44,138 bases of DNA from Rhodocyclaceae bacterium (GTDB lineage: Bacteria; Pseudomonadota; Gammaproteobacteria; Burkholderiales; Rhodocyclaceae), in assembly GCA_016791105.1 (NCBI GenBank), contig JAEUNM010000057.1, positions 1 through 44,138 of the forward strand, written 5' to 3'. Position 1 is the first letter of the stretch. Every line of letters begins with the position of its first letter. The position numbers and the translations under genes are program-made. Positions 16,043-23,894 of this stretch are shown piece after piece. The notes under the pieces are model-generated. The model was not told the DNA's origin. It ran no database searches and worked only from the letters and a program-made list of their open reading frames with translations.

Positions 16043-16765
16043 TGCGCACAGCGCGCCGCCCAAGAGCGGCGGCAGGGCGGGGGCCGGGACGGCGAGGGGG
16101 CTTGCGGCCAGGCGCACGTCGTCGAAATCCACTTCTATGCCGGGATTGCCGGGCGTGCCGGGGAGGTTAAGGTTGATCAGGCGGATTTCCAGCGCCTGGC
16201 CCGGCAACACATTGGCAGCGCTCACGAATTCCACCACGCTGGTGCCGAACGTTCCTTCCGCCAGCGTGGCGCCCAGACTGTTATTGTCTTCTGCCAGCAG
16301 CACGCCGCCGGCCAGCAGTTGCACTGCGTAGCCGGGAAAGCCCTGGATGTTGAAAAACCCGAACACATCGAAGGGCGGCGAGCCCGTGCCGGAATCGATA
16401 TTGCCCACTTCGACGGACAAGCGGTAATGCGTGGAGGGGGCCAGATCGGTAGTCAACACCTGGGTCAGCCCCATGTGCTGATTGTTCAGATCGCCGTCGT
16501 CCAGCCAGGTGAGCGCGACGTTATTGCCTTCCGGCGCCCCGCCCGGGAAAAACGTCGAACCGGTCGGATTGAGCACGCCGACCGCACGATTCGAATTATT
16601 GTAAATACCGTCCGGGTCATACACCGTCCAGCCCTGCGGAATCAGTACCGGGAAGGTATTGTTTGCCGCGAAATCCGCTTCAAACCCGGCATTTACCACG
16701 CCTATGGGCGCAGCCTGTGCGCTCGCCGATATCGCCAATGCCACTGCCAGGAAGGTGCGCCGCAT
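16004..16765 (-). CDS. PEP-CTERM-like exported protein
   Basis: A 253-residue protein with a signal peptide (MRRTFLAVALAISASAQA) and a C-terminal sorting signal: VPAPALPP at 226-233, a hydrophobic helix (LLGGALCAWLAAA) and an Arg-rich tail. This is the PEP-CTERM layout with Ala in place of the usual Glu, so exosortase recognition is likely but not certain. The body, starting VVNAGFEADF and containing WTVYDPDG, FDVFGFF and VDFDDVRL, looks like a beta-sandwich of carbohydrate-binding type. No exosortase gene is in the window. The start was moved inward to the ATG preceded by AAGGAG. The 3' end lies inside a duplicated repeat. Confidence 0.8.
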   Translation of the reverse strand: MRRTFLAVALAISASAQAAPIGVVNAGFEADFAANNTFPVLIPQGWTVYDPDGIYNNSNRAVGVLNPTGSTFFPGGAPEGNNVALTWLDDGDLNNQHMGLTQVLTTDLAPSTHYRLSVEVGNIDSGTGSPPFDVFGFFNIQGFPGYAVQLLAGGVLLAEDNNSLGATLAEGTFGTSVVEFVSAANVLPGQALEIRLINLNLPGTPGNPGIEVDFDDVRLAASPLAVPAPALPPLLGGALCAWLAAARSRRRLM

Positions 16766-16961
16766 TGAGGTCTCCTTGAAGGTGAAATTCCTGTCGTCTG
16801 GCTGCCGGGGGTTGTACTCAGGCAGCCGGTCCCTGCGGCGCAGATGATCGGACAGCGCAGAGCAAGCTTCGCGCAAGTTTGTCACGCTGAGCCGGAACGG
16901 ACTTTGTCCGGGGGCGACATACTGAAGTATCTACTCGGGTTTTGGTATGCGCCAGGAAGTT

Positions 16962-17100
16962 TGCCAGCACGTAGGGTGGTTTTGTTGTCCGGGCTTGTCA
17001 CAGCTGCGTAGTCGCGTAACTTCGGGTGGCGACAGGAAACCAAGGCTTGCCTGTCAAGTAAGCGTGGCTTGTTGGGGTTCGCAGGCTCACCCCAACCTAC
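16962..17100. repeat. Third, diverged copy of the 121-bp repeat
   Basis: Starting with TGCCAGCACGTAGG and ending CTCACCCCAACCTAC, this stretch matches the tandem units on the other side of the PEP-CTERM-like gene. It is interrupted near its left end by about 40 unrelated bases. The gene is thus bracketed by copies of the same element. The rest of the 16766-17127 gap holds the promoter region of that gene and nothing else recognisable. Confidence 0.75.
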
Positions 17101-17127
17101 CAGGGCAACGTGGAATTACGGCGCGAC

Positions 17128-18819
17128 TCACAAAAATTCATAGCGCAGGGGCCAGCCGCGCGCGGCCGCCAGATGCGCGGCGGCGCGTTCAGCCAGGGCG
17201 CAAATCACGAGCAGCGGATTGACGCCCAATGAACGCGGGATGATGGCCGCGTCCATGACGTAGAGGCCGTCGTGCACGGCGGTCCCCTGCGCGCCGGCGT
17301 ATACCTGCCCGCGGTGATCGACGGCACCGCGCGTGGCGTCGTCGGCCATGGGGCATCCGCCGAGCGGGTGGCCGGTGAGCAATTGCTGGTTGGTGAGGCG
17401 GTTCCAGGTCGGGTTGGCGACGAAAGTGCCGCCCAGCGCCGCGGTGGCGTCGCGCATGAACTTGGCGGCGCGCGCGAAATGCGGCTGGGCGCCGACGCCG
17501 GGCCAACTGATGCGCAGGCGGTCGTCGTGCAGGTACATGCGGCCGCCGCTGTCGTCGTGCGCGACCGTGATATAGGTTTGCGTATTTCGCATGGCGCCTA
17601 CATAGGGGCCACCCAGCTTGCTTTGCAGTTCGCGCGCGGCTTCTTTTAGTGCATCGCGCAGGCCGCAGTCGGTATCCTCGCCCAGCAGTTTCGCGGCGCC
17701 GGCCAGTATGAGCGGCATCCAGCCGCCGATGGCGCCGGGCACACCGCCGCATTCCATCATCAATCCTTCATCCAGCGGCCGCCCCGCGCGCGCATCGACG
17801 GCGCCGGCCACGCAAGGTCCGGGCGGGTGGGCAGGATCGGGCGCGGCGGATCCACAGCCGACCGAATTGATTTCCACGTCGCAGTTGTAGGAAAACCCCA
17901 CCATGTCGCCGTTGCCGGAAAAGCGCGTACCCAGTGCGGGCGACAAGGCGAGGCCACCTGCCGCCGAGCGCAACAGAATTTCCGTGCTGCCCAGGCTGCC
18001 GGCGCCAAGAATCACGATGTCGGCGCGGATTTCCACTGCGCGACCGGCGGCGTCGCCATCCAGCCGGCGGCAGTTCAACTTCCACCCATTGCCATCCCGC
18101 GCAATGCTCCGCACGGCGATTTCGCTGAAAATGTGCGCGCCGTGCTGCGCAGCATCGGGCAGGTAATTCATCAGCACGGTATTTTTGGCGCCGTAATTGC
18201 AGCCGGATTCGCAATCGCCGCAGCCTACGCAGGGCTGTTGCGGCACACCGACGTGGTTTACGCCGCCCGGCAAGGCGTCGAAAGTGGTGTGCACGGGGAT
18301 GCGGTAGCACGGCGCGCCGAGCGTCTGCGCGGATTTTTCCAGGGCGTCCAGCTTGGCCAGCGGCGCTGCGTGCTCAGGGTAGGGCACGGGCTTGAGCATG
18401 GCCTCGGCGAGTTGGTAATAGTGTTCGAATTCGGCTTCGGCGCGAATTTCTGCCGGCCAGCAGGGGGCCTGGAACACACGCGGATCCGGCCGCGCGCTGG
18501 CGCCGGAATTGATCAGCGAGGTGCCGCCCAGGCCGCAGCCCAGCACGACGTTGATATCCGGGTTGTAACGCAGGTCCACCAGCGCGCTGGGCGAACCGAC
18601 GTGGGCCAGCGGCAGATCGGTTTGCGTATGGGCGATCAGGTCTATGGGATTATTCGGATATTCGCCCGGCTGCAGTTCGCGCCCGCGTTCGAGTACGCAT
18701 ACCTGGCGACCCGCGCGCGCCATGCGCGAGGCGGCGATGCCGCCACCGTAGCCGGAGCCGACCACGACGATTTCATAGTGCGCGGCGATGTCCGCGTTTT
18801 TGCCTGACAGCCTGTTCAT
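17128..18819 (-). CDS. GMC-family FAD oxidoreductase (cholesterol oxidase-like)
   Basis: A 563-residue flavoprotein. The FAD-binding VVVGSGYGGG lies at residues 18-27 and GCGLGGTSLIN near 93-103. A four-cysteine motif CVGCGDCESGC occurs in the middle and is common in this GMC branch. The active-site GHPLGGCP and final SLGVNPLL supply the conserved His and Asn of GMC oxidases. There is no signal peptide. GMC members oxidise alcohols or sterols with FAD; the substrate is not shown here. The start is supported by AAGGAG 6 bases upstream. No cytochrome or gluconate-dehydrogenase subunit is adjacent. It is transcribed towards the repeat-flanked PEP-CTERM-like gene and appears to stand alone. Confidence 0.85.
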   Translation of the reverse strand: MNRLSGKNADIAAHYEIVVVGSGYGGGIAASRMARAGRQVCVLERGRELQPGEYPNNPIDLIAHTQTDLPLAHVGSPSALVDLRYNPDINVVLGCGLGGTSLINSGASARPDPRVFQAPCWPAEIRAEAEFEHYYQLAEAMLKPVPYPEHAAPLAKLDALEKSAQTLGAPCYRIPVHTTFDALPGGVNHVGVPQQPCVGCGDCESGCNYGAKNTVLMNYLPDAAQHGAHIFSEIAVRSIARDGNGWKLNCRRLDGDAAGRAVEIRADIVILGAGSLGSTEILLRSAAGGLALSPALGTRFSGNGDMVGFSYNCDVEINSVGCGSAAPDPAHPPGPCVAGAVDARAGRPLDEGLMMECGGVPGAIGGWMPLILAGAAKLLGEDTDCGLRDALKEAARELQSKLGGPYVGAMRNTQTYITVAHDDSGGRMYLHDDRLRISWPGVGAQPHFARAAKFMRDATAALGGTFVANPTWNRLTNQQLLTGHPLGGCPMADDATRGAVDHRGQVYAGAQGTAVHDGLYVMDAAIIPRSLGVNPLLVICALAERAAAHLAAARGWPLRYEFL

Positions 18820-18967
18820 GTGCGCTCCTTTGCTCAGACGGAGCGCCTGCCAGCCGGAGCCCCGGCTTCAGTATAGGCCGTGGGGCTTGTGGGTCCTGTC
18901 TAGGCTGCGGCGGGCGCAATTTCGCAATGCCGTCAGATCGAGCCCGACGCACGGGAAACTTGCGCGG

Positions 18968-18999
18968 GCAAATAAAAAGCGGCCGCCGCAGCGACCGCT
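18968..18999 (-). terminator. Intrinsic terminator downstream of the small exported protein gene
   Basis: Read on the minus strand, a 9-bp stem (AGCGGTCGC / GCGGCCGCT, one G-U pair) with a TGCG loop is followed directly by TTTTTATTT. It lies about 50 bases after the stop of the gene ending at 19050, the right place and orientation for its terminator. Confidence 0.8.
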
Positions 19000-19049
19000 C
19001 TCATGCCGGTACCCTCACCGGCGGATGTTCGAATTTGTGGGGACGGTGC

Positions 19050-19565
19050 TTACTGCACGCACACCGTACCGGAATATTCGGACGTGCCGCTGCCGGTGGC
19101 CTGATCGAAATGGCCGTTCGACATGATGGCGCCGCTGGCGCCGGCAAAATCGCCGGTGCCGCCCACGATTACCTGCAGGTCCACGATTTCGCCGGCGCCG
19201 GCACCGCGTATGCTGCCCGCGTTTTTGATCTGCAAGGTGCCGGAGCGGTTGCCGATGAATCCGGTCGCGACCGTGTCGGAATTGAAGGCGACCACGCCGG
19301 TGGTGGGCGTATCCGCGCTCGGTACCAGCACGTTGACCGTGGTGGCAAAACTGCCGCGCAATGTGCCGCTGACATTACCTTTGAGACAAAGGAAAACCGG
19401 CGAGCCGCAGGTGGGCGGGAATTCGGCCGATTCCGTGTAATGTCCCGTTACGGGATAACAGGTTTGCGCAGCATTGGCCGCCAGCGCGCCGGACATTAGT
19501 GCAGCGGCGGCCATTAGTTTCCAGCCGGGGTGGGCGAAACGGGAATTGCGGGATTGTTGTTTCAT
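19050..19565 (-). CDS. Small exported protein, possible barrel fold
   Basis: A 171-residue protein with a clear signal peptide (basic start, then KLMAAAALMSGALAANA before QTCY). The mature part contains Cys residues near both ends and in an FPPTC/VFLCL region, so disulfides are likely in the periplasm. The stretch VIVGGTGDFAGASGAIMSNG resembles the GGTGDFxGAxG turn of dirigent/allene-oxide-cyclase-like barrel proteins; this is a pattern match only. Met at position 5 of the longer frame was taken as start because GGAAG is well spaced before it. It is transcribed alone and ends in a good terminator. Function unknown. Confidence 0.72.
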   Translation of the reverse strand: MKQQSRNSRFAHPGWKLMAAAALMSGALAANAAQTCYPVTGHYTESAEFPPTCGSPVFLCLKGNVSGTLRGSFATTVNVLVPSADTPTTGVVAFNSDTVATGFIGNRSGTLQIKNAGSIRGAGAGEIVDLQVIVGGTGDFAGASGAIMSNGHFDQATGSGTSEYSGTVCVQ

Positions 19566-20057
19566 GCAGGCTTCCATCCGTTGGTTGGGCTTAGTATGGA
19601 CGAAATGGATTTAACCATCGGTCCGGAGTGGCGTATTGTTGCAACGCCGCATCGCTCATACTATCGCGCCGGGAGCAGGTTCTGCCGCAGAGGCCCGTGA
19701 ATTACGTCCGTCTTTCGTGACAGGATTGTCATTTTATTGCAGGTTGTGCAGGCTTTGCGGCGCCTGCCTAGCGGGAAGATTGCAGGCGAAATGGATGTTT
19801 ATTTTCCGGCTGGCCGTTTGCATGTTCGTCAATAGGCCATATGGATGATGTGGTTCTGCACGCTCGATGAAACGCTTAGTTGTGTCTGTCGCGGTCGTCC
19901 GCTTAACGCAGCGCAGTGCGGCTCTTACGGCTGCTGCAAAAACGGCGGGCAGACGGGCGGAGCGACGTGCGTTCGTTTACTGCGCAAGGCCGACCCGCCA
20001 CTAAACGCTTGCGCCGCGCGGGCGGCCTTTCCGGCGCGGCGCCTTGCGTGGCTGCGC
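19566..20057. other. Gap with no recognisable gene
   Basis: About 490 bases between a minus-strand gene start and the end of the MFS gene. Short frames are present on both strands, but none has a plausible ribosome binding site, a protein-like composition or a recognisable motif. The right end near the small exported protein must carry its promoter. No repeat or RNA gene was recognised. Confidence 0.5.
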
Positions 20058-21278
20058 TCAGGCCGCGGCAGGCACGGCACGCACGGGCGCTTCGCGTATG
20101 GGCAGGTTGGATAGCGCAGCGGCGGCGGCCAACAGCATGTCGGCATACCACATCCAGCCATAGTCGCCGTAGCGCGTTACTGCAAGGCCGCCCAGGTAGG
20201 CCCCCAGGAACCCCCCGATCTGGTGCGAAAGCAAGGTTAGTCCAAACAGGGTGCCGAGGTAGCGCAGGCCGAATAGTTTGCCCACGATGGCCGCGGTGGG
20301 CGGTACGGTGGCAAGCCAGGTAAAGCCCAGTCCGGCCGCGAACAGGTAAAAAGTGAGCGGGGTTTTAGGCGCGGCGAGGTAAGCCGCGACCAGCAGCGCG
20401 CGCGATCCGTACATGACCACCAATATGTGCTTGCTGCGATAACGCGACACGCATGCGCCCGCAATCAGGCTGCCGGCAATGTTCGCCAGACCTATGATGG
20501 CCAGCGCCCAACTCGCTACCGAGGCGGGCAGGCCGCACAGGCCGACTTCGCCCGGCAGGTGTGTGACTAAAAAGGCGATGTGGAAGCCGCAGGTAAAAAA
20601 CCCGGCGTGCAGCAACAAATAATTGCGGTCCTGCAGCGCCTGGGCCAGGGTTGCGCGCATGCCGCCGCTCGCGCTGGCGGCCGCGTGGGCGTGAGCGTGG
20701 GCTTGGGGCGCGCCGAGCTTGCGTATCAGCGGCAATCCGGCCAGGGTGACGGCGGCCAGTGCCCACATGGCGTTCATCCAGCCCAGGCTCTGTATCAGTT
20801 TTTGTGCAATTGGCGCAAATATGAATTGTCCGAACGAACCGCCGGCATTGATGGCGCCGGATGCCGTACCACGCGCGTCCAGCGGCAGGCGCTGTGCGGC
20901 AGCGCCTATCAGCACGGAAAAGCTTGCCGCGCCCGAGCCCATCGTGGCAACGAAGCCCAGCGTGAATAACAGGCCGGCGCCCGACTGCAACAGGGGCGTG
21001 AGCGCATAGCCCAATGCCAGCAGCAATATGCCGCCGGTCAGAACCTTGGTGGGTCCGTAGCGGTCGGCCAGCGCGCCGGCTATGGGCTGTATGGCACCCC
21101 AGGTAAACTGACCGACCGCCAGCGCAAAACTGATGGTGGTGATGCCGAGGCCCGACGAGGTATTGATGGGCGACACGAACAGGCCCATGGTTTGCCGCAC
21201 GCCCATGGTAATGATCATGATGCCCGCCGCGGCAAGCGTTATTGCAAGCACCTGCGGGTTGTTCAGGGCGCGAAACAT
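20058..21278 (-). CDS. MFS transporter (oxalate/formate-antiporter-like)
   Basis: A 406-residue inner-membrane protein with about twelve hydrophobic segments and the MFS signature ADRYGPTKVL between segments 2 and 3. A His/Ala-rich loop (AHAHAHAAA) lies in the middle of the protein, where the central MFS loop falls. The fold and the MGVRQTMGLFVSPI start resemble the monocarboxylate/oxalate-formate branch, so an organic acid is a reasonable guess for its substrate. It lies 39 bases downstream of the MaoC-type gene on the same strand and is likely in its operon. The divergent TetR gene is the likely regulator. No strong ribosome binding site was seen. Confidence 0.82.
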   Translation of the reverse strand: MFRALNNPQVLAITLAAAGIMIITMGVRQTMGLFVSPINTSSGLGITTISFALAVGQFTWGAIQPIAGALADRYGPTKVLTGGILLLALGYALTPLLQSGAGLLFTLGFVATMGSGAASFSVLIGAAAQRLPLDARGTASGAINAGGSFGQFIFAPIAQKLIQSLGWMNAMWALAAVTLAGLPLIRKLGAPQAHAHAHAAASASGGMRATLAQALQDRNYLLLHAGFFTCGFHIAFLVTHLPGEVGLCGLPASVASWALAIIGLANIAGSLIAGACVSRYRSKHILVVMYGSRALLVAAYLAAPKTPLTFYLFAAGLGFTWLATVPPTAAIVGKLFGLRYLGTLFGLTLLSHQIGGFLGAYLGGLAVTRYGDYGWMWYADMLLAAAAALSNLPIREAPVRAVPAAA

Positions 21279-21317
21279 GGGGGAGTCGGCAGCGCTTGGG
21301 GTATCTGAAAGACGGGG

Positions 21318-21800
21318 TCAAGTTTTCCTGAGTTCGCCAGCAGGCGCCGGGCGGCGCGTGACCACCGCAGTGGAAGTCAATACCTGCACGACTTCGCCGC
21401 GCTGATTGATCGTTTCGCTGCGCAGGGTGACCATGCCGCGGTCCGGCCGCGAACGCGAAGGTGCTATTTTGACGATTTCGGTACGCACGTGCAGTACGTC
21501 GCCCGGCCGGGTGGGGCGCGGCCATTCGAGTTGCGCGCCGGCACCGATGAGGCCTACCGCAAAGGGCGCGCCCTTGCCGACCAGGAGCCGCATGGTGAGC
21601 GCCGCGGTATGCCATCCGCTCGCCGCGAGGCCGCCGAAAAACGTGTGCTTGGCGGCTTCCGCGTCGGTGTGGAAAGGCTGCGGGTCGAAGGCGCTGGCGA
21701 AGGCGACGATTTGTGCGGCATCGACTTCCATGCTGCCGGTGGTAAATGTCTGGCCTTCCTGCAAGTCTTCGAGATACAGGCCGCCGGGTAGGATGTCCAT
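21318..21800 (-). CDS. MaoC-family dehydratase
   Basis: A 160-residue single hot-dog-fold protein. It has the MaoC layout: EDLQEGQTFTTGSMEV at the start, then FDPQPFHTD, whose Asp/His pair is the hydratase active site, and GLAASGWHTAALTMRL. These enzymes hydrate enoyl-CoA esters. Length is typical. The ATG was chosen over upstream alternatives because CGGAG lies 5 bases before it. It is the first gene of a probable two-gene unit with the MFS transporter, divergent from a TetR regulator. Together this suggests a regulated uptake and CoA-ester breakdown module for an organic acid (inference). Confidence 0.85.
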   Translation of the reverse strand: MDILPGGLYLEDLQEGQTFTTGSMEVDAAQIVAFASAFDPQPFHTDAEAAKHTFFGGLAASGWHTAALTMRLLVGKGAPFAVGLIGAGAQLEWPRPTRPGDVLHVRTEIVKIAPSRSRPDRGMVTLRSETINQRGEVVQVLTSTAVVTRRPAPAGELRKT

Positions 21801-21860
21801 TTTCACTCCGTTGTGTCTGTTGGAACAGGGGCGCCCAGGCGCGCGCAAATCGCCTGGCAA

Positions 21861-21898
21861 GATCGAATTTCGATCACACTGGATGATGATAATCATCC
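21861..21898. promoter_or_regulatory. Two inverted repeats between maoC-like and tetR genes (possible operators)
   Basis: Two perfect inverted repeats lie side by side in the divergent promoter region: GATCGAA-T-TTCGATC (21861-21875) and GGATGAT-GATA-ATCATCC (21881-21898). TetR proteins bind such palindromes next to their own genes, so either is a plausible operator. A TATAAT on the plus strand at 21918-21923 could be a -10 box for the TetR gene, but no good -35 box is seen. Confidence 0.5.
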
Positions 21899-21959
21899 AC
21901 AAATTCAGGATGACATGTATAATCCAGTTTGTCAATGCGCATCATAACCGCCTATAGCC

Positions 21960-22544
21960 ATGGGCCATTCCCGCACTGAAAAAGCCGAAAGCCACGAACG
22001 CATCCTGCGCGCCGCGGCGCTCAAACTGCGCGAAGCCGGGCTGAATGGCGTCGGTGTGGCGGAATTGATGCAGGCTGCCGGGCTTACCCACGGCGGCTTT
22101 TACCGCCATTTCGAATCGCGCGACGCCCTCGTGGCCGAAGCCGTGCGCGCCGCGCTGGAGCAAGGCGAGCGGCGCCAGCGCCGCATCGCCGGCACGCACG
22201 CGGATGCCCCGTTTGCTGCCCTGGTCCAGCACTACCTGCGGCCCGCCCATCGCGACGAAATCGCCGAAGGATGTGCGCTGGTGGCTTTGTCGGCGGATGC
22301 CGCGCGCGCCGGGGAGGCGGTGCGCGCCGCCTTTGCCGAACAGGTGGAGCGCTATGTCGCGCTCTACGCCGAATTGCTGAATGCCGCCGATCCGCCCGCC
22401 GCGCGCGCCGAGGCGGTGTTGGCGCTGGCATCCATGGTGGGCGCACTGGCGCTGGCGCGTGCAGTGGGCGACGACGCGCTGGCACAGGAAATACTCACCA
22501 CTACCGCGCAGAAACTTACTCAGCGCCCGCCAGACCCGGCCTAG
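21960..22544 (+). CDS. TetR-family transcriptional regulator
   Basis: A 194-residue regulator. The N-terminal helix-turn-helix (residues about 10-56) reads ERILRAAALKLREAG, then VGVAELMQAAGLTHGGFYRHFESRDAL, a textbook TetR domain. The C-terminal ligand domain is all-helical. It is divergent from the MaoC-MFS pair, with palindromes in the shared promoter region, so it probably represses them and itself and responds to a CoA ester or acid. There is no clear ribosome binding site before the ATG. Confidence 0.88.
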   Translation: MGHSRTEKAESHERILRAAALKLREAGLNGVGVAELMQAAGLTHGGFYRHFESRDALVAEAVRAALEQGERRQRRIAGTHADAPFAALVQHYLRPAHRDEIAEGCALVALSADAARAGEAVRAAFAEQVERYVALYAELLNAADPPAARAEAVLALASMVGALALARAVGDDALAQEILTTTAQKLTQRPPDPA

Positions 22545-22576
22545 TCCGCAGCCGAGCCGGGGCGCCTCCGGTCGGC

Positions 22577-23548
22577 TCAATCCGCTACTTCGGCGCCCCA
22601 GCGGCTCGCCAGCACCGCACAGGTCATGAGCTGCATCTGGTGAAACAGCATGATGGGCAATACCGCTGCACCGAAGGCATTGGCGGCGAACAGCACTTTG
22701 GCCATGGGTACGCCGGTGGCCAGACTTTTTTTGGAACCGCAAAATATGATGGCGATGCGGTCGGCGCGGTCAAATCCCAGCCGACGCGCGAGAAATCCGG
22801 TCGTAAGCAATACCAGCGCCAGCAACAGTGCGTTCACGCCGACCAGCAAAAATAGCGTGGAGGGCGCCAATTGTTGCCACAATCCTTCGATTACCGCGGC
22901 GGAAAACGCGGTGTAGACCACCAGCAGGATCGAGCCCTGATCGACCACGCGAATCAATTTCGGGTGGCGCTTGATCCAGCCCATGAGCAGCGGACTTAGC
23001 AGTTGTCCGGCCACGAAGGGCAGCAGCAGTTGCTGGACGATTTTCCAGATCGCGTCCAGCGACACGCCGGCCGTCGCGCCCTGGCCGGCCAGCAACAAGT
23101 TTGCCAGCAGGGGGGTCAGGAACACGCCGGCCATATTGCTCGCCGAAGCGCTGCATACGGCGGCCGCGACATTGCCCCTGGCCATCGACGTGAAGGCAAT
23201 GGACGACTGCACCGTGGATGGCAGCACGCACAGATAGACCATGCCTACTGCCAGCGCCGGTCCCAGCAGGGGTTCATATGCCGGTCGCGCCAGCCAGCCC
23301 AGCAGCGGGAACAACAGATAGGTGCAGCTCAACACCAGGAGGTGCAAACGCCAGTGCAAGGCGCCGGCAATGATGACCGAGCGCGCGAGGCGCGCGCCGT
23401 GCAGGAAAAACAACAGCGCGATGCCGAAATTCGCGGCGTGGTCGAACATTTGCGCCGGCCGGCCACTGCAGGGCAAAAAGCTCGCCAGCAGCACGGTGGC
23501 GATGAGCAGGCGGGTAAATAAATCCGGCAACAGGCGGGAGGGTGACAT
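22577..23548 (-). CDS. yfeH: Bile acid:sodium symporter-like transporter (YfeH type)
   Basis: A 323-residue membrane protein with about nine to ten hydrophobic segments. YfeH/SBF-like features include FFLHGARLARSVI near residue 47, VLPSTVQSSIAFTSMARGN near 108-126 and FCGSKKSLATGVPMAK near 270. The substrate is unknown; relatives of the SBF superfamily move organic anions with sodium. The gene is convergent with the TetR gene, and a GAGCCG/CGGCTC inverted repeat spans the junction. No ribosome binding site stands out before the ATG. Confidence 0.85.
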   Translation of the reverse strand: MSPSRLLPDLFTRLLIATVLLASFLPCSGRPAQMFDHAANFGIALLFFLHGARLARSVIIAGALHWRLHLLVLSCTYLLFPLLGWLARPAYEPLLGPALAVGMVYLCVLPSTVQSSIAFTSMARGNVAAAVCSASASNMAGVFLTPLLANLLLAGQGATAGVSLDAIWKIVQQLLLPFVAGQLLSPLLMGWIKRHPKLIRVVDQGSILLVVYTAFSAAVIEGLWQQLAPSTLFLLVGVNALLLALVLLTTGFLARRLGFDRADRIAIIFCGSKKSLATGVPMAKVLFAANAFGAAVLPIMLFHQMQLMTCAVLASRWGAEVAD

Positions 23549-23894
23549 CGTAATTACAGAATTCGGGCAAAATTGTCTGGCGCACGGCAGGCAAGACGCG
23601 CGAGCTTAGCCAGTTGAACGGACGCACGCAATCGGGGCTGTCCGCAATGGGTGCGCGGGCGGTGGTCGCGGCCTGTGGCCTGCATGCATTCAAGAAACGC
23701 AGTTCCCCGCCGTTAGGCCCTGCAAACATGCCTGCAGTGTCACGGCCCGGGGGGCGCCGCGATAAGCGCCAGGATGACGGAGAAACAAAGTTGTATCGCG
23801 AGAATATCCGCCCGGTCACGATAATCGGGCCGGTGCAGCCGCCCGCGCGCGGGCTGGCCGCGTTCAGCTGCGCCACGCCGGGCGTCGAAAGCCT
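23549..23894. other. Divergent promoter region between the yfeH-like and GGDEF genes
   Basis: About 346 bases with no plausible gene. It must hold promoters for both flanking genes, but I cannot point to convincing -35/-10 pairs. No repeat or RNA gene was recognised. Confidence 0.5.

Noticed and set aside
15801..17100. CRISPR array
   Set aside because: Only two tandem units plus one diverged copy, and the units are 121 bases with no repeat-spacer pattern.
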